From positions 1 through 64,000 of the forward strand of contig NZ_JABMCC010000104.1 in the NCBI RefSeq assembly GCF_013359905.1: a stretch of DNA of 64,000 bases, in the 5' to 3' direction. Source of the DNA: Paenibacillus taichungensis. Its GTDB lineage: Bacteria; Bacillota; Bacilli; Paenibacillales; Paenibacillaceae. The notes below the pieces were generated by a model. The model was not told where the DNA came from. It ran no database searches and saw only the letters and a list, made by a program, of their open reading frames with translations. Positions 7,856 to 17,092 of the stretch are shown in pieces (position 1 is the stretch's first letter; each line of letters begins with the position of its first letter). Position numbers and translations under genes: made by a program.

Positions 7856-10800
7856 TTACAAGTATCCTAACTTATCCAACACACGCTTCAACATTACCGC
7901 TGCTTGTGCACGAGTAGCATTACCTTGAGGGACAAACGTTTTTGACGTCATACCTTGGATGATTCCTTCTTGCACTGCTTTGGCGACAGAATCCTTGGAT
8001 TGGATTTTGTTGCTATCCTTGAACTTCGATAATGTTGAGGAAGCTGAAGATTGGAGTGAGACCGTTTTTCCACCATAATTCATGGCCCGAACCATCATAA
8101 TGGACATCTGTTCACGGGTAATTGGACGGTCTGGCTTAAAGGTACCATCCGTATTCCCTGTGATGATTCCTGCTTCAGCAGCTGCACCGATATAAGCACT
8201 CGTTGTGCCACCGCCCAAAACATCACGGAAACGGCCTGCTGCTGTTTGGTTCCCCGGCAGCCCCAATCCTCTAGCTACTAATTCAGCAAATTCTGCACGT
8301 GTAATATTCTGATTCGGTCCATAGAAAGAACCGTTCGGCGTACCGATAATCCATTTGGCAGAAAGCTCTTTAATGACTGCACTAGCCCAGTGGGATGATG
8401 TATCCTGGTAGTTTACAATATGTGTAACAGGAACAACCGTTTGATTGCCATTCAACTGTCCTTGGATAACCACACCATTGATCGTGGTTTTAAACGAACT
8501 AGGCACGTTAGATAGGATAAATGTACCTGGATCCATATAGGTTAGCCCTGAAGTTGTCGTCGGTGTTTTCAGTGGCAATTGTATAGCGAGCAGGCTTTTA
8601 ATGTTCTGCTCCACACGTAGGTTGTTATTTCCGTTAAATGCAGATAAGTATATATTCGTATTATTGCCTAACTTCTGTGCGCCTGCAGCTAGTAACAAGC
8701 CATCCAATGTACCTGATCCGGATACCGGTACTGTCTCGATCTGCACGTAAAGATAGGAAGAACCTACACTCGTTGATCCCCCCACGTCTTGAATCATGGA
8801 GGACACATCCAAACCAGACAGGGGAAGTGTCCATAGGCGATCACCATATTTGATTCCAATTGAACCCGTACGATTGCTCGATGCCAACTGAGCCAGTGCG
8901 CTTAGTGGGAAGCCGACATATGCTGAAGATTCATCAGCATTCATCTCAAATACAACAGGCTGTGCCGTTTTTCCAGCTGTCCTTGCATACTCAAAGGCCT
9001 GTAGCAATTTGGCAGCATCTACGTTAAATTGGCGAGTGGAGAGATTGTTGCGAGTCATTGCTGACACATTGGTAGCCGTATCGTTACTCATGACAAGAAC
9101 AGCCTGACCATAACTCGATGCATCTAATTCTGTCAACCAGGAAGGACGGCCATTCGTCTGACTGCCTGTGGAATTGCCATTTACCTGTAAGTTAAGCGGC
9201 CCGAAGGCTACAATTGTGTTATTGGATGCATCTCTTAAAGGTACGGCTCCCGGTACGTAACTAACCGTTCCCGTCTGTCCCGAGGTAGCTGAACTTGAAA
9301 GCTTCAGAGTTACTACGGAACCGGAACTTGCAGCTGAAAGTACACTTACCGTGGAACCACCAAGCTGTACATTGAACTGTGACGATGTAAGTGCTGTCTG
9401 AGCCTGAAGTGGGTCCTTAAAGTTAATGGATACGGTGTCTCCCTGAAGGACAGCCGAAAGAATTTTTCCGTTTCCATAGGTGTAGGTCACTGGCGCCAAA
9501 TTAATGTAACCAGCCGGGTTGCCATTCAAGTCGGTTAATCTCAATGTTCCAGGCACGTAGGATAAACTAACGTTTTGCGTACTGGAGACGGCACTTGCCA
9601 ATGTTAAGGTAACCAAGTCATCCTCAATTTCTGTATCATTTACAAACACTGCCTTCCCATCTACCAATACGGAGTATTGACTCTTTAGGGGCTTGTTCGT
9701 CCTGCTCAGCGGTTCATTGTAACGAATCCATAACGTAGATCCGCTTACTTCTGCGTTTTTAAATTCGGGAGCTTTCGTATCAAGACTATTGCGTACGTAG
9801 AATCCACTAAAGCCCGCAAGTGCTTGTCCACGAGTGTCTTTTACAGGCCATGAGCCTGGTTCATACGATACTCTAACCACTTCCCCATTTTGTATGGAAC
9901 GACTGAGGCTAAGTGTCACCAGAGAACTGTTGTTGGTAGAAATGCTGTTAATTCCCACCGCTGTGCCGTCAGCCGTAACACTAAACTGTCTTACAGCATC
10001 ACTTGAATTGATATAGACCGTCTCTGGGTAATACAAGCTAATCGTACTATTATAAGCTGTACCTTCACGTGGTTTGGACATGATGGAATCCAGATTATTC
10101 TCCACATCTCTGGCAGAGAATGCTGCTACAGCGTTAAAAGACAAATCTTGAATTTTACGAGTTCCTGTTCCCGGGGCGTACGCAATTCTAACAACCTGTC
10201 CTACCGCTACACCCGTGTCCAGTACAACATAGACACTATCTCCTGAGACATAGGAAGTACTCACATTCCGGTTCTCTCCGTTAACCGTGACCGTGAAGCT
10301 GGAAGCAAACGGATCAATACTTGAGAGCAACTCGTCATATGTCAAACGTATGATGCTATTGCTGTACATTTTAGCTGTCTTTAAAACTGGAGCGGTGGTA
10401 TCCGAACCCAATGTCCTGAATGTCCATGAGTTTGTCCCATTCAATCCTGTAAACAAGTTTCCCGCGTTATCCCGCAGAAAGCCTCCTAATATATCCACAG
10501 TGTAGGTGGTATTGCTTGTTAGACCATTTAACGGAATAATCCGTAATTGTCGGTTGTTAGTACTGTTGAGTAATACTGTTGCGGGTATTGCAACACCATT
10601 TGCATTTTTTAATATAACCGCTCCAGTAATGTAAGCTGAGCTCAACTCTTTGCTGAATGTCACTGTAAGTTCACTCGTTAAAGAAACATTGCTTGCTCCA
10701 TTAGTCGGAGATAACGAGGATACGGTTAATGCTGATGGATCAGAAGAAAACGCAGTGAAGTTCCATTCTCCTCGACTAATCCCTTTTACATCATTACCAA

Positions 10801-11587
10801 CGCTGTCCCTTAATACCCCTTCAGGTATCACAACGGAGTATGTAGTGTTATTCGAAAAGTTGTTCGTTGGATCAATGGTGAGCGTTCTACCATTTATCAC
10901 AATTCGCGGTGCACCTGCACCTATATCCAGTTCTTCAACAACTGTACTTCCTTGTAGAAGCTGAATTTTGCCTACACCCGCTGAAATACTATCACTGTAA
11001 GTCAGTTGTATGTTGGACGTAGTAGGAACAGAAACTGCTCCTAGATTGGGGAAATAGGAGGTTACCATAGCCGTTCCGATTCCCTTTGTACTAAATTTCC
11101 ATTGTTGCGATGTCAGGCCTTTGACCGCAGTCCCTCCATCAGCAGTTAGCAGGGAGCCTGAATCGAATTGTACATAGTATGTTCCTCCACGTAACATTGG
11201 ATGAGCAATACTTACTTCTTTTCCTACCCCTTCAACACTCTCAGGTGCATCCGGATCTGCTAGAGTTCCCTTGATCTTTACATCCGGGCTATCCATTCTA
11301 ACAGTAGCCACTGGTGAATTATCCTGAAAACGTCTGATTATTACATTTCCCACAGCGTTTTCAGACTTCTTAACCGCTTCCTTGAATCGAATTACGAGCG
11401 GTGCTGCACCATCAACCTCCGTTGATCCCACCGCAGGGATTGTAGTTTCAATCAATGTGTCGTTAAATTCATCGGCGGCATACACCGTATTTGTGTCCAT
11501 AAACGGAATACCTTGCCAACCTTGAATAGACATCAGCACGATTAACAGTCCGATGATGCCCCTGCGAGCCGTTCTTTTTAAACTCAC
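7856..11587 (-). CDS. Large SLH-domain surface protein with Big_5 and SwmB-like repeats
   Basis: The mature protein is about 1200 residues after a signal peptide ending near VYAADEF. The N-terminal part has three Big_5/SbsA-type Ig-like domains (TTIPAVGSTEVDG; TSYFPNLGAVSVP; SSLSPTNGASNVS). About four SwmB-like repeats follow, each ending SYVPG or SYEPG. The C-terminus has three SLH modules with ITRAEFAELVARGLG, ITREQMSIMMVRAMN and ATRAQAAVMLKRVL. SLH modules bind pyruvylated secondary wall polymer, so the protein is predicted to be attached non-covalently to the wall. The start is a GTG at 11587 with a strong GAGGAGGAAGGA upstream; the ATG at 11641 has no site and would lengthen the signal peptide unnaturally. 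Precise function unknown. Confidence 0.9.
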   Translation of the reverse strand: MSLKRTARRGIIGLLIVLMSIQGWQGIPFMDTNTVYAADEFNDTLIETTIPAVGSTEVDGAAPLVIRFKEAVKKSENAVGNVIIRRFQDNSPVATVRMDSPDVKIKGTLADPDAPESVEGVGKEVSIAHPMLRGGTYYVQFDSGSLLTADGGTAVKGLTSQQWKFSTKGIGTAMVTSYFPNLGAVSVPTTSNIQLTYSDSISAGVGKIQLLQGSTVVEELDIGAGAPRIVINGRTLTIDPTNNFSNNTTYSVVIPEGVLRDSVGNDVKGISRGEWNFTAFSSDPSALTVSSLSPTNGASNVSLTSELTVTFSKELSSAYITGAVILKNANGVAIPATVLLNSTNNRQLRIIPLNGLTSNTTYTVDILGGFLRDNAGNLFTGLNGTNSWTFRTLGSDTTAPVLKTAKMYSNSIIRLTYDELLSSIDPFASSFTVTVNGENRNVSTSYVSGDSVYVVLDTGVAVGQVVRIAYAPGTGTRKIQDLSFNAVAAFSARDVENNLDSIMSKPREGTAYNSTISLYYPETVYINSSDAVRQFSVTADGTAVGINSISTNNSSLVTLSLSRSIQNGEVVRVSYEPGSWPVKDTRGQALAGFSGFYVRNSLDTKAPEFKNAEVSGSTLWIRYNEPLSRTNKPLKSQYSVLVDGKAVFVNDTEIEDDLVTLTLASAVSSTQNVSLSYVPGTLRLTDLNGNPAGYINLAPVTYTYGNGKILSAVLQGDTVSINFKDPLQAQTALTSSQFNVQLGGSTVSVLSAASSGSVVTLKLSSSATSGQTGTVSYVPGAVPLRDASNNTIVAFGPLNLQVNGNSTGSQTNGRPSWLTELDASSYGQAVLVMSNDTATNVSAMTRNNLSTRQFNVDAAKLLQAFEYARTAGKTAQPVVFEMNADESSAYVGFPLSALAQLASSNRTGSIGIKYGDRLWTLPLSGLDVSSMIQDVGGSTSVGSSYLYVQIETVPVSGSGTLDGLLLAAGAQKLGNNTNIYLSAFNGNNNLRVEQNIKSLLAIQLPLKTPTTTSGLTYMDPGTFILSNVPSSFKTTINGVVIQGQLNGNQTVVPVTHIVNYQDTSSHWASAVIKELSAKWIIGTPNGSFYGPNQNITRAEFAELVARGLGLPGNQTAAGRFRDVLGGGTTSAYIGAAAEAGIITGNTDGTFKPDRPITREQMSIMMVRAMNYGGKTVSLQSSASSTLSKFKDSNKIQSKDSVAKAVQEGIIQGMTSKTFVPQGNATRAQAAVMLKRVLDKLGYL

Positions 11588-11737
11588 CGTTCCTTCCTCC
11601 TCATCCTGTTTCATTTCAACTGTCTGATGTACAGACCTCATTATGTATGTCGGTTACATTACCAATTTTATTTAGTTAAAAGGAAATAAAAGGAATATTA
11701 TTACGTTTCTTCAAAGTTCTTAATGTTTGCATACAAA

Positions 11738-11770
11738 AAGCCCCTAATTCCATATCGGAATCAAGGACTT
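11738..11770 (-). terminator. Intrinsic terminator of metK
   Basis: A stem built from AAGTCC...GATTCC and GGAAT...GGGGCTT, with a G-U pair, is followed by five T residues on the minus strand, shortly after the metK stop at 11794. Confidence 0.8.
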
Positions 11771-11793
11771 TATTTAAAGATCGTATCGTTAAC

Positions 11794-12996
11794 TTACAGA
11801 CCTGCTTGCTCTTTCAAAACGTCTGCTTTGTCCACTTGTTCCCAAGGTACATCCAGATCTGTACGGCCGAAATGACCGTAAGCAGCCGTTTGTCTGTAGA
11901 TTGGGCGACGCAGATCCAGCATACGGATAATACCAGCCGGACGAAGATCGAAGTTGTTACGCACAAGCTCAACCAATTTCTCTTCGCTGACTTTGCCTGT
12001 TCCGTATGTATCAACGTTGATCGATACCGGGTTGGCTACACCAATCGCGTAAGCGAGTTGGATTTCCACTTTGTCGGCAAGACCTGCAGCAATCAGGTTC
12101 TTCGCAACATAACGAGCTGCATAAGCCGCGGAACGGTCTACTTTAGTTGGATCTTTACCGGAGAACGCGCCACCGCCGTGACGTGCATAACCGCCGTAGG
12201 TATCTACGATGATTTTACGTCCAGTCAGGCCTGCATCTCCTTGAGGTCCGCCAATAACGAAACGTCCTGTTGGGTTGATGAAATATTTAGTCTGCTCATC
12301 CAGCAATTCAGCTGGAACGACAGGCAAAATTACGTGTTCTTTGATGTCTTTTTGGATCTGCGCAAGTAGAGTCTCTTCAGCATGCTGAGTAGACACGACA
12401 ATTGTATCAACACGCACCGGTTTGTCACCGTCGTACTCAATCGTTACTTGAGTTTTACCATCCGGACGGAGATATTCCAATGTACCGTTCTTACGCACTT
12501 CAGCCAAACGGCGAGCGATACGGTGGGACAATGCGATTGGCAAAGGCATGAGTTCAGGTGTTTCATTCGTTGCAAAACCAAACATCAGACCTTGGTCACC
12601 GGCACCAATGTTCTCTGTCTCGCGAGCCATTTGTTCCGGGTCACGGTTCTCCAGAGCTGCGTTAACGCCTTGGGCGATGTCAGCAGACTGCTCGTTCAGA
12701 GAAGTCAGGACGGCACAAGTATTATAATCGAAACCGAACTTGGCACGAGTGTACCCGATTTCCTTAATCGTATTACGAACGATGGACGGAATGTCCACAT
12801 ATTCAGACGCGGAGCTGATCTCACCGATGACAAGCACAAGGCCTGTAGCTACGGAAACTTCGCACGCTACACGAGCATTTGGATCATTCGCCAGAAACGC
12901 ATCCAATACGGCGTCCGAGATCTGGTCGCAAATTTTATCCGGATGTCCTTCAGTTACAGACTCCGATGTGAATAGATGTCGGCCTTTAATAGACAT
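11794..12996 (-). CDS. metK: MetK, S-adenosylmethionine synthetase
   Basis: MetK makes S-adenosylmethionine from methionine and ATP in the cytoplasm. The 400-residue protein has ATP-binding motif GHPDKICDQ near the N-terminus, [10 protein letters not shown], and the glycine-rich loop [22 protein letters not shown] precedes the ATG at 12996; an in-frame ATG at 13044 would add 16 residues not typical of the family. The gene is isolated between an SLH gene and a SASP gene. In Bacillus metK usually has an S-box riboswitch; the S-box core was not found in this leader. Confidence 0.98.
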   Translation of the reverse strand: MSIKGRHLFTSESVTEGHPDKICDQISDAVLDAFLANDPNARVACEVSVATGLVLVIGEISSASEYVDIPSIVRNTIKEIGYTRAKFGFDYNTCAVLTSLNEQSADIAQGVNAALENRDPEQMARETENIGAGDQGLMFGFATNETPELMPLPIALSHRIARRLAEVRKNGTLEYLRPDGKTQVTIEYDGDKPVRVDTIVVSTQHAEETLLAQIQKDIKEHVILPVVPAELLDEQTKYFINPTGRFVIGGPQGDAGLTGRKIIVDTYGGYARHGGGAFSGKDPTKVDRSAAYAARYVAKNLIAAGLADKVEIQLAYAIGVANPVSINVDTYGTGKVSEEKLVELVRNNFDLRPAGIIRMLDLRRPIYRQTAAYGHFGRTDLDVPWEQVDKADVLKEQAGL

Positions 12997-13159
12997 TGAA
13001 GTTTCAACCTCCCATAACGAGTAGTATGGCGATTGCCCGAACAAAACATTTACGTTGATTCGTTCACTGTACCCTCGAAAGCTTTCCGGGCGGAATAAGG
13101 ACGCAGGGTCCGCAGTTACGAAGATAAGGATTTTTCAGGTAATGGCCTCAACAAAAAAT

Positions 13160-13185
13160 CAACCTTTCCCTAGCGGAAAAGGTTG
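13160..13185 (-). terminator. Intrinsic terminator between the SASP gene and metK
   Basis: CAACCTTT and AAAGGTTG form a stem followed by six T residues on the minus strand. It lies 70 bases after the SASP stop, but also just downstream of a strong promoter (13201-13229), so it may end the SASP transcript or attenuate metK. Confidence 0.85.
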
Positions 13186-13200
13186 CGTACCTCAACTGCC

Positions 13201-13229
13201 ATCTTAACGTATTTGTCAAGACGTGTCAA
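13201..13229 (-). promoter_or_regulatory. Sigma-A promoter, probably for metK
   Basis: Minus-strand TTGACA and TAAGAT with an exact 17-base spacer. The predicted start near 13194 lies immediately before the terminator hairpin at 13160-13185, leaving a leader of about 200 bases to metK. Confidence 0.6.
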
Positions 13230-13253
13230 ACAGATTGGGATAAGGAAAACACC

Positions 13254-13526
13254 CTATAAGTGCTGCTCTGCCTGGCGAATTAGCCTTTTCGTAATCTCTC
13301 CACCGACCGATCCATTCTCACGGGAAGTCAGATGGCCCCAGCCTTTATACTGGCCATAAGAGTGATCACTCACCTCACCCAGTTCAGAACCAAATTCGGT
13401 ATCTGCACCAGCAAGACCTCTACCGCCATATCCCACATTCAGACCAAACTCAGCGGCAATTTCATACTTCATTTGATCCAACATCTGACGACTTTCGGGT
13501 ACCACTTTGCGGTTGCTTCTAGCCAT
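13254..13526 (-). CDS. Alpha/beta-type small acid-soluble spore protein
   Basis: The 90-residue protein matches the alpha/beta SASP family, which coats spore DNA and protects it until germination. Seen features are the N-terminal region with [17 protein letters not shown], containing the family Glu-Ile/Phe pattern cut by the GPR protease, and the C-terminal motif [15 protein letters not shown]. It is longer than typical members (60-75 residues) because of a central insertion around residues 35-60. GGAGGTG precedes the ATG. Expression in the forespore under sigma-G is expected; a good sigma-G promoter was not identified. Confidence 0.93.
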   Translation of the reverse strand: MARSNRKVVPESRQMLDQMKYEIAAEFGLNVGYGGRGLAGADTEFGSELGEVSDHSYGQYKGWGHLTSRENGSVGGEITKRLIRQAEQHL

Positions 13527-13663
13527 GATTCCTGCACCTCCGGTTATTGGTTGTGTACAGTTATAGAGTGAGCAGGAACAAGGCTGGCTAGCCGTATTAA
13601 TGTTTGTTAGAACTGGTTAATCTGAACAAATGAAATGAATAAAAAGTCTGACAAGTGCTCATC

Positions 13664-14233
13664 CTATTTCAGAGAATATCCACCACGTACCATGACAGTC
13701 AGGCTGTACTTGTTACCATCCAATACCGTTATACCCCGTCCATCTCTTGGAAAAGAGAGCAAGTGATTAGTCGGCGCTGTCTGACCATTCGTCAAATCAA
13801 CCCCGTCCGTCAGATCAGCTACACCATTCGTACCTTCACTGACGATCACAGCTTTACCGCTACGCACAATGAACTCCGCGCCAGATGCACCGATCAGCTG
13901 TTGACCAGGCTTCACGGTTACAATCTCAACAGCATCAGAGGCACCAGAGACCAATGGAGGTAACGATGTATCTCCACCTGTACTGCCCGAGTTGCCATTT
14001 CCCGTAGAGCCGCCGCTGTTACTACCTGATGTATTTCCAGACCCTGTGTTCATGCCTCCACCCAAAGCTTTCTGAATTTGCTGATCAACATAACTCTTCG
14101 TCACTACCGGATCATCTGCTGTTCCCGGTTGACTTGTGCCTGCACCTATTGCTGTATTGCTGTATACAGACCCTACCCACACGCCAACACCAATCGCTAG
14201 TGCAGCCAGGGATACTTTCATATAAGGTTTCAT
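13664..14233 (-). CDS. Exported protein of unknown function with Gly/Ser linker
   Basis: The 189-residue protein has an N-terminal signal peptide or anchor (VSLAALAIGVGVWVGSVYS), a short segment with VTKSYVDQQIQKAL, a low-complexity Gly/Ser/Asn/Thr linker at about residues 60-90, and a beta-rich C-terminal domain of about 95 residues. AGAGGAGG precedes the ATG, with a slightly long spacer. It follows the 865-residue exported protein gene downstream on the same strand, separated by that gene's terminator. No enzyme motif was found, and the family is not recognised. Confidence 0.8.
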   Translation of the reverse strand: MKPYMKVSLAALAIGVGVWVGSVYSNTAIGAGTSQPGTADDPVVTKSYVDQQIQKALGGGMNTGSGNTSGSNSGGSTGNGNSGSTGGDTSLPPLVSGASDAVEIVTVKPGQQLIGASGAEFIVRSGKAVIVSEGTNGVADLTDGVDLTNGQTAPTNHLLSFPRDGRGITVLDGNKYSLTVMVRGGYSLK

Positions 14234-14303
14234 GTGATTTATTTTCCTCCTCTGGAAATCTATTAACTTTAACTATAGAGAAAAAATAGTGCTGCGACAA
14301 GCA

Positions 14304-14337
14304 AAACCTCGCTTCCGTTGTGATAGAAACGAGGTTC
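14304..14337 (-). terminator. Intrinsic terminator of the 865-residue exported protein gene
   Basis: AACCTCG and CGAGGTT pair with further TTC/GAA pairing. The T tract is short, so the terminator is weaker than its neighbours. Confidence 0.65.
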
Positions 14338-14363
14338 GCAATAATAATAGATCATTAAAAATG

Positions 14364-16961
14364 CTATTCTATAACAGGTTCTTCTTTAGGAAGCTTAGAG
14401 ATATCATATCCATAGACTTGTTCGGCAACACGAAGACGTTGTCCCTGGAATTGATCATACACGGTTAGACGGTAAGATCCTCCACGCATTTTTTCATAAA
14501 AGCTATCCTCCACGCTCCAACTTAACGTTTGATTGGTGCCCACCTTCAGATCGGTACCTGGAGTCAGTTCTTTCTCAAATACTTTACCGTTTTGATCCGT
14601 AAGGGTAACAATCCACTTGTGTTCATTCTCAGCCATCTCAATCTCTTCGCTACGAGTAAGCGTGTAATTCATATCAACTTGTACTGAATTACTGCCAGCC
14701 AAATATGCGCGCACACTATTAGCTGTCAACGTATATGGATAGAGGTCAATATTTGAAAGATTACCTTGAACACTTACGGAGATTGGCGGTACCTCGAATG
14801 CAATTGCATTTACATAAGCAGTCGCTTCCCCTTCACCCGTTACAAACTTGCTGTCTGCAATACCTTCACCCACAATCAGGCGCAGGTCTGAGAAGGTAAC
14901 GGACTTCGGAATCTTAGCCCAGAACGTAACAATCGACTTCTGACCGGGCCCAGGAAGACGCTCTGCTTGCTTCGCAGTTGCTCTGTAATACTGGCCATCG
15001 GAAGTTTTGAAGTATCCAACAAGTTTACCTAGACCACTCTGACGCAGTGACTTGTTCGTCATTTCAAATTCGGTATAAACAATGTCCGATGATGTCCCTG
15101 GGTAACGAATTGTTCTTCGAACACCCATCTCAGTCTCTTTATCTGCAATACCAGTTGTATAGGTCTTACCCGTTGCTACGTAAGATACGGGCTGGATCAA
15201 CCCCGACGTATTTAACGTGATCCACTCATTTGTTTCTTCTTCACTTACCTTTTCAATCAGACTTACTTCTAACCGCCCCATACGAAGTTCAGAAGGAATT
15301 TTGGTCAAAAGATAAGCCTCAGTTGTCATACCCACCCCAAGTAGTTTTCCGCTTTGCGTATAGATTAACTTTTTATCTCCATCAATTTGAGCCGAGTCAA
15401 TGATGAACATGGCTTCGAGCTCTGGGAGCTGCACCGTTTTGCTGCCCGCATTACGAATCGTTACTTTCGCAGCCACAATGTCACTATCTGACCAAGGCAA
15501 TCGCTGTAACGTGCCCAATGAGACACCAAACGTTCCTTTACTATTCTTAATGACAGTCTCTGTTGTCAAACCGTCTCCAGTGGATACAGATTGCGGAATG
15601 GCATATACGCCTACAGGATAGGAGAAAACAAAGCTACTTGTACTTGTTGGAGTCGTTGACTCCGTGCTCTCAGTTTTATCCACAGGGCTCATAGCGTACA
15701 GCTTAATTTTGCTCGTATCTCCATCACCTTGTATGGTTGCGTTAAGTTTAATCGTTTTAATATCTCCTGGGTTCAGCTTTAATGCGTCTAATGCCTTGGT
15801 TTCAATCGGATAGATTGTTCCGTCATCAGTTCGTACCTCAAAGGTATAGGTCGGCACTTTAACAGCTTTCTTACCTTCGTTCTTAAGCACAAATTGCATA
15901 TTCAGATCATATTCACCGTCATCAATACGAACCTTTGCTGACTCAAGCAATGTAGATAGTCGTTGTCCCTCAATAGATATGATATTCGGTTGATTCGCAG
16001 CCACCTCTACGTTCCTTACTTTGCTTGCCTCAGGCAGCTGCAACGCAGCAACAGGTAAGACCGTTTTCTCTTCACCCTGCTCTTCAACCAGCAATAATTC
16101 AGACTTTTGCAGCATCACCGATGTGGGGAGAGAAGTCATCAGACTCAAGGCCTTATTGGCCTGTGCCTGTATACTGACGCTTGTACTATCCTTGTCTGGC
16201 GTCAACGGATAATTCGTGCCACTTGGCGTACGCAAAATCCATTTGATATTCGGGTTTTCGAGTAATTTGTAACTAATATTGTTTAAATTTACACCAATTT
16301 TCACATACTGATTCTTATCTTCACCTGGGAACACTTTAATACCAGACACTTTTACCTTCACGGCAGAATCACTTAGACGAACCGTCTTCGGTTTGCCTAC
16401 GGGTGTCGTAATACTATAGGATGCGGGTACATTAAACTTACCCAACGTACGTTCATAGTTAGATTGACTGAAATCCCATTTTACGATGAGGAAATTCAAA
16501 TCACTCAGCTTCACTTCGCGACCAACCTTCATGACGTAAGTCAGATCAACCGTTGACCCAGGTGCGACTGTTTTCTTTTCTTGATCTTTCGCAATCAATT
16601 TAGGCGAGAATAGCGTTCCACCCGTGGTTTTTACCTTGCTCCAATAATCTAGCATCATCATTGGGGTGCTGTCATTGTTCTTATAAGATAAGGTGTACGT
16701 AACCACATTGCCATCATCCTGAGCCAAGATATTTACATCTGTTAATCTTACGGAACTTCGTGCTGTCACTTTTACAGGTGACAGGTTACCCAGTGTATGT
16801 ACAACCTGTTTGGTGGTTGTTGTCGTTTTCTTCAATGTACTGCTATCTGAACTGGTGGCAGAAACTTTATTGGTTGTGCTCGCTGCCATGGCGATGCCAG
16901 CCGTTGAACTGATCAACATTGCACTTGCGAGCAAGCTCACAAACATTTTCTTTTGATCCAC
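14364..16961 (-). CDS. Large exported protein with repeated beta domains, function unknown
   Basis: The 865-residue protein has a clear signal peptide (MFVSLLASAMLISSTAGIAMAA). The mature part repeats a beta-sandwich-like pattern: a strand such as YTLSYKNN, MQFVLKNEG or FEMTNKS, then a variable loop and PGSTVDLTYVMKV, PGDIKTIKLNATI or PGQKSIVTFWAKI. This resembles extracellular Ig-like/DUF4352-type domains, with roughly four to six copies. There is no SLH module, sortase motif or catalytic signature. The start is a GTG at 16961 with GGGAGG upstream; the ATG at 16976 would overlap that site. Its position between SLH genes suggests a surface role, but this is inference. Confidence 0.82.
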   Translation of the reverse strand: MDQKKMFVSLLASAMLISSTAGIAMAASTTNKVSATSSDSSTLKKTTTTTKQVVHTLGNLSPVKVTARSSVRLTDVNILAQDDGNVVTYTLSYKNNDSTPMMMLDYWSKVKTTGGTLFSPKLIAKDQEKKTVAPGSTVDLTYVMKVGREVKLSDLNFLIVKWDFSQSNYERTLGKFNVPASYSITTPVGKPKTVRLSDSAVKVKVSGIKVFPGEDKNQYVKIGVNLNNISYKLLENPNIKWILRTPSGTNYPLTPDKDSTSVSIQAQANKALSLMTSLPTSVMLQKSELLLVEEQGEEKTVLPVAALQLPEASKVRNVEVAANQPNIISIEGQRLSTLLESAKVRIDDGEYDLNMQFVLKNEGKKAVKVPTYTFEVRTDDGTIYPIETKALDALKLNPGDIKTIKLNATIQGDGDTSKIKLYAMSPVDKTESTESTTPTSTSSFVFSYPVGVYAIPQSVSTGDGLTTETVIKNSKGTFGVSLGTLQRLPWSDSDIVAAKVTIRNAGSKTVQLPELEAMFIIDSAQIDGDKKLIYTQSGKLLGVGMTTEAYLLTKIPSELRMGRLEVSLIEKVSEEETNEWITLNTSGLIQPVSYVATGKTYTTGIADKETEMGVRRTIRYPGTSSDIVYTEFEMTNKSLRQSGLGKLVGYFKTSDGQYYRATAKQAERLPGPGQKSIVTFWAKIPKSVTFSDLRLIVGEGIADSKFVTGEGEATAYVNAIAFEVPPISVSVQGNLSNIDLYPYTLTANSVRAYLAGSNSVQVDMNYTLTRSEEIEMAENEHKWIVTLTDQNGKVFEKELTPGTDLKVGTNQTLSWSVEDSFYEKMRGGSYRLTVYDQFQGQRLRVAEQVYGYDISKLPKEEPVIE

Positions 16962-17053
16962 TTCCAAACCTCCCATAGTTTGCTTGTTGCTATATAGTAT
17001 AAACGTTTGGGATGGGGAGAAAGTTACGATGTTGTTGTGTTTACATACAAAAA

Positions 17054-17079
17054 AAGATCCCCTACAAGTAGGGGATCTT
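17054..17079 (-). terminator. Intrinsic terminator of the S-layer protein gene
   Basis: A perfect AAGATCCCCTAC/GTAGGGGATCTT stem with a two-base loop plus seven T residues, 14 bases after the stop. Strong terminators are typical of highly expressed S-layer genes. Confidence 0.95.
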
Positions 17080-17092
17080 AGTAAAACTATTA

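Noticed and set aside
12997..13160. S-box riboswitch for metK
   Set aside because: The conserved S-box core could not be found; only a terminator and unassigned GC-rich leader are seen.
13527..13620. Sigma-G promoter for the SASP gene
   Set aside because: Candidate boxes such as CACTCTA and GATTA matched the consensus too poorly to annotate.
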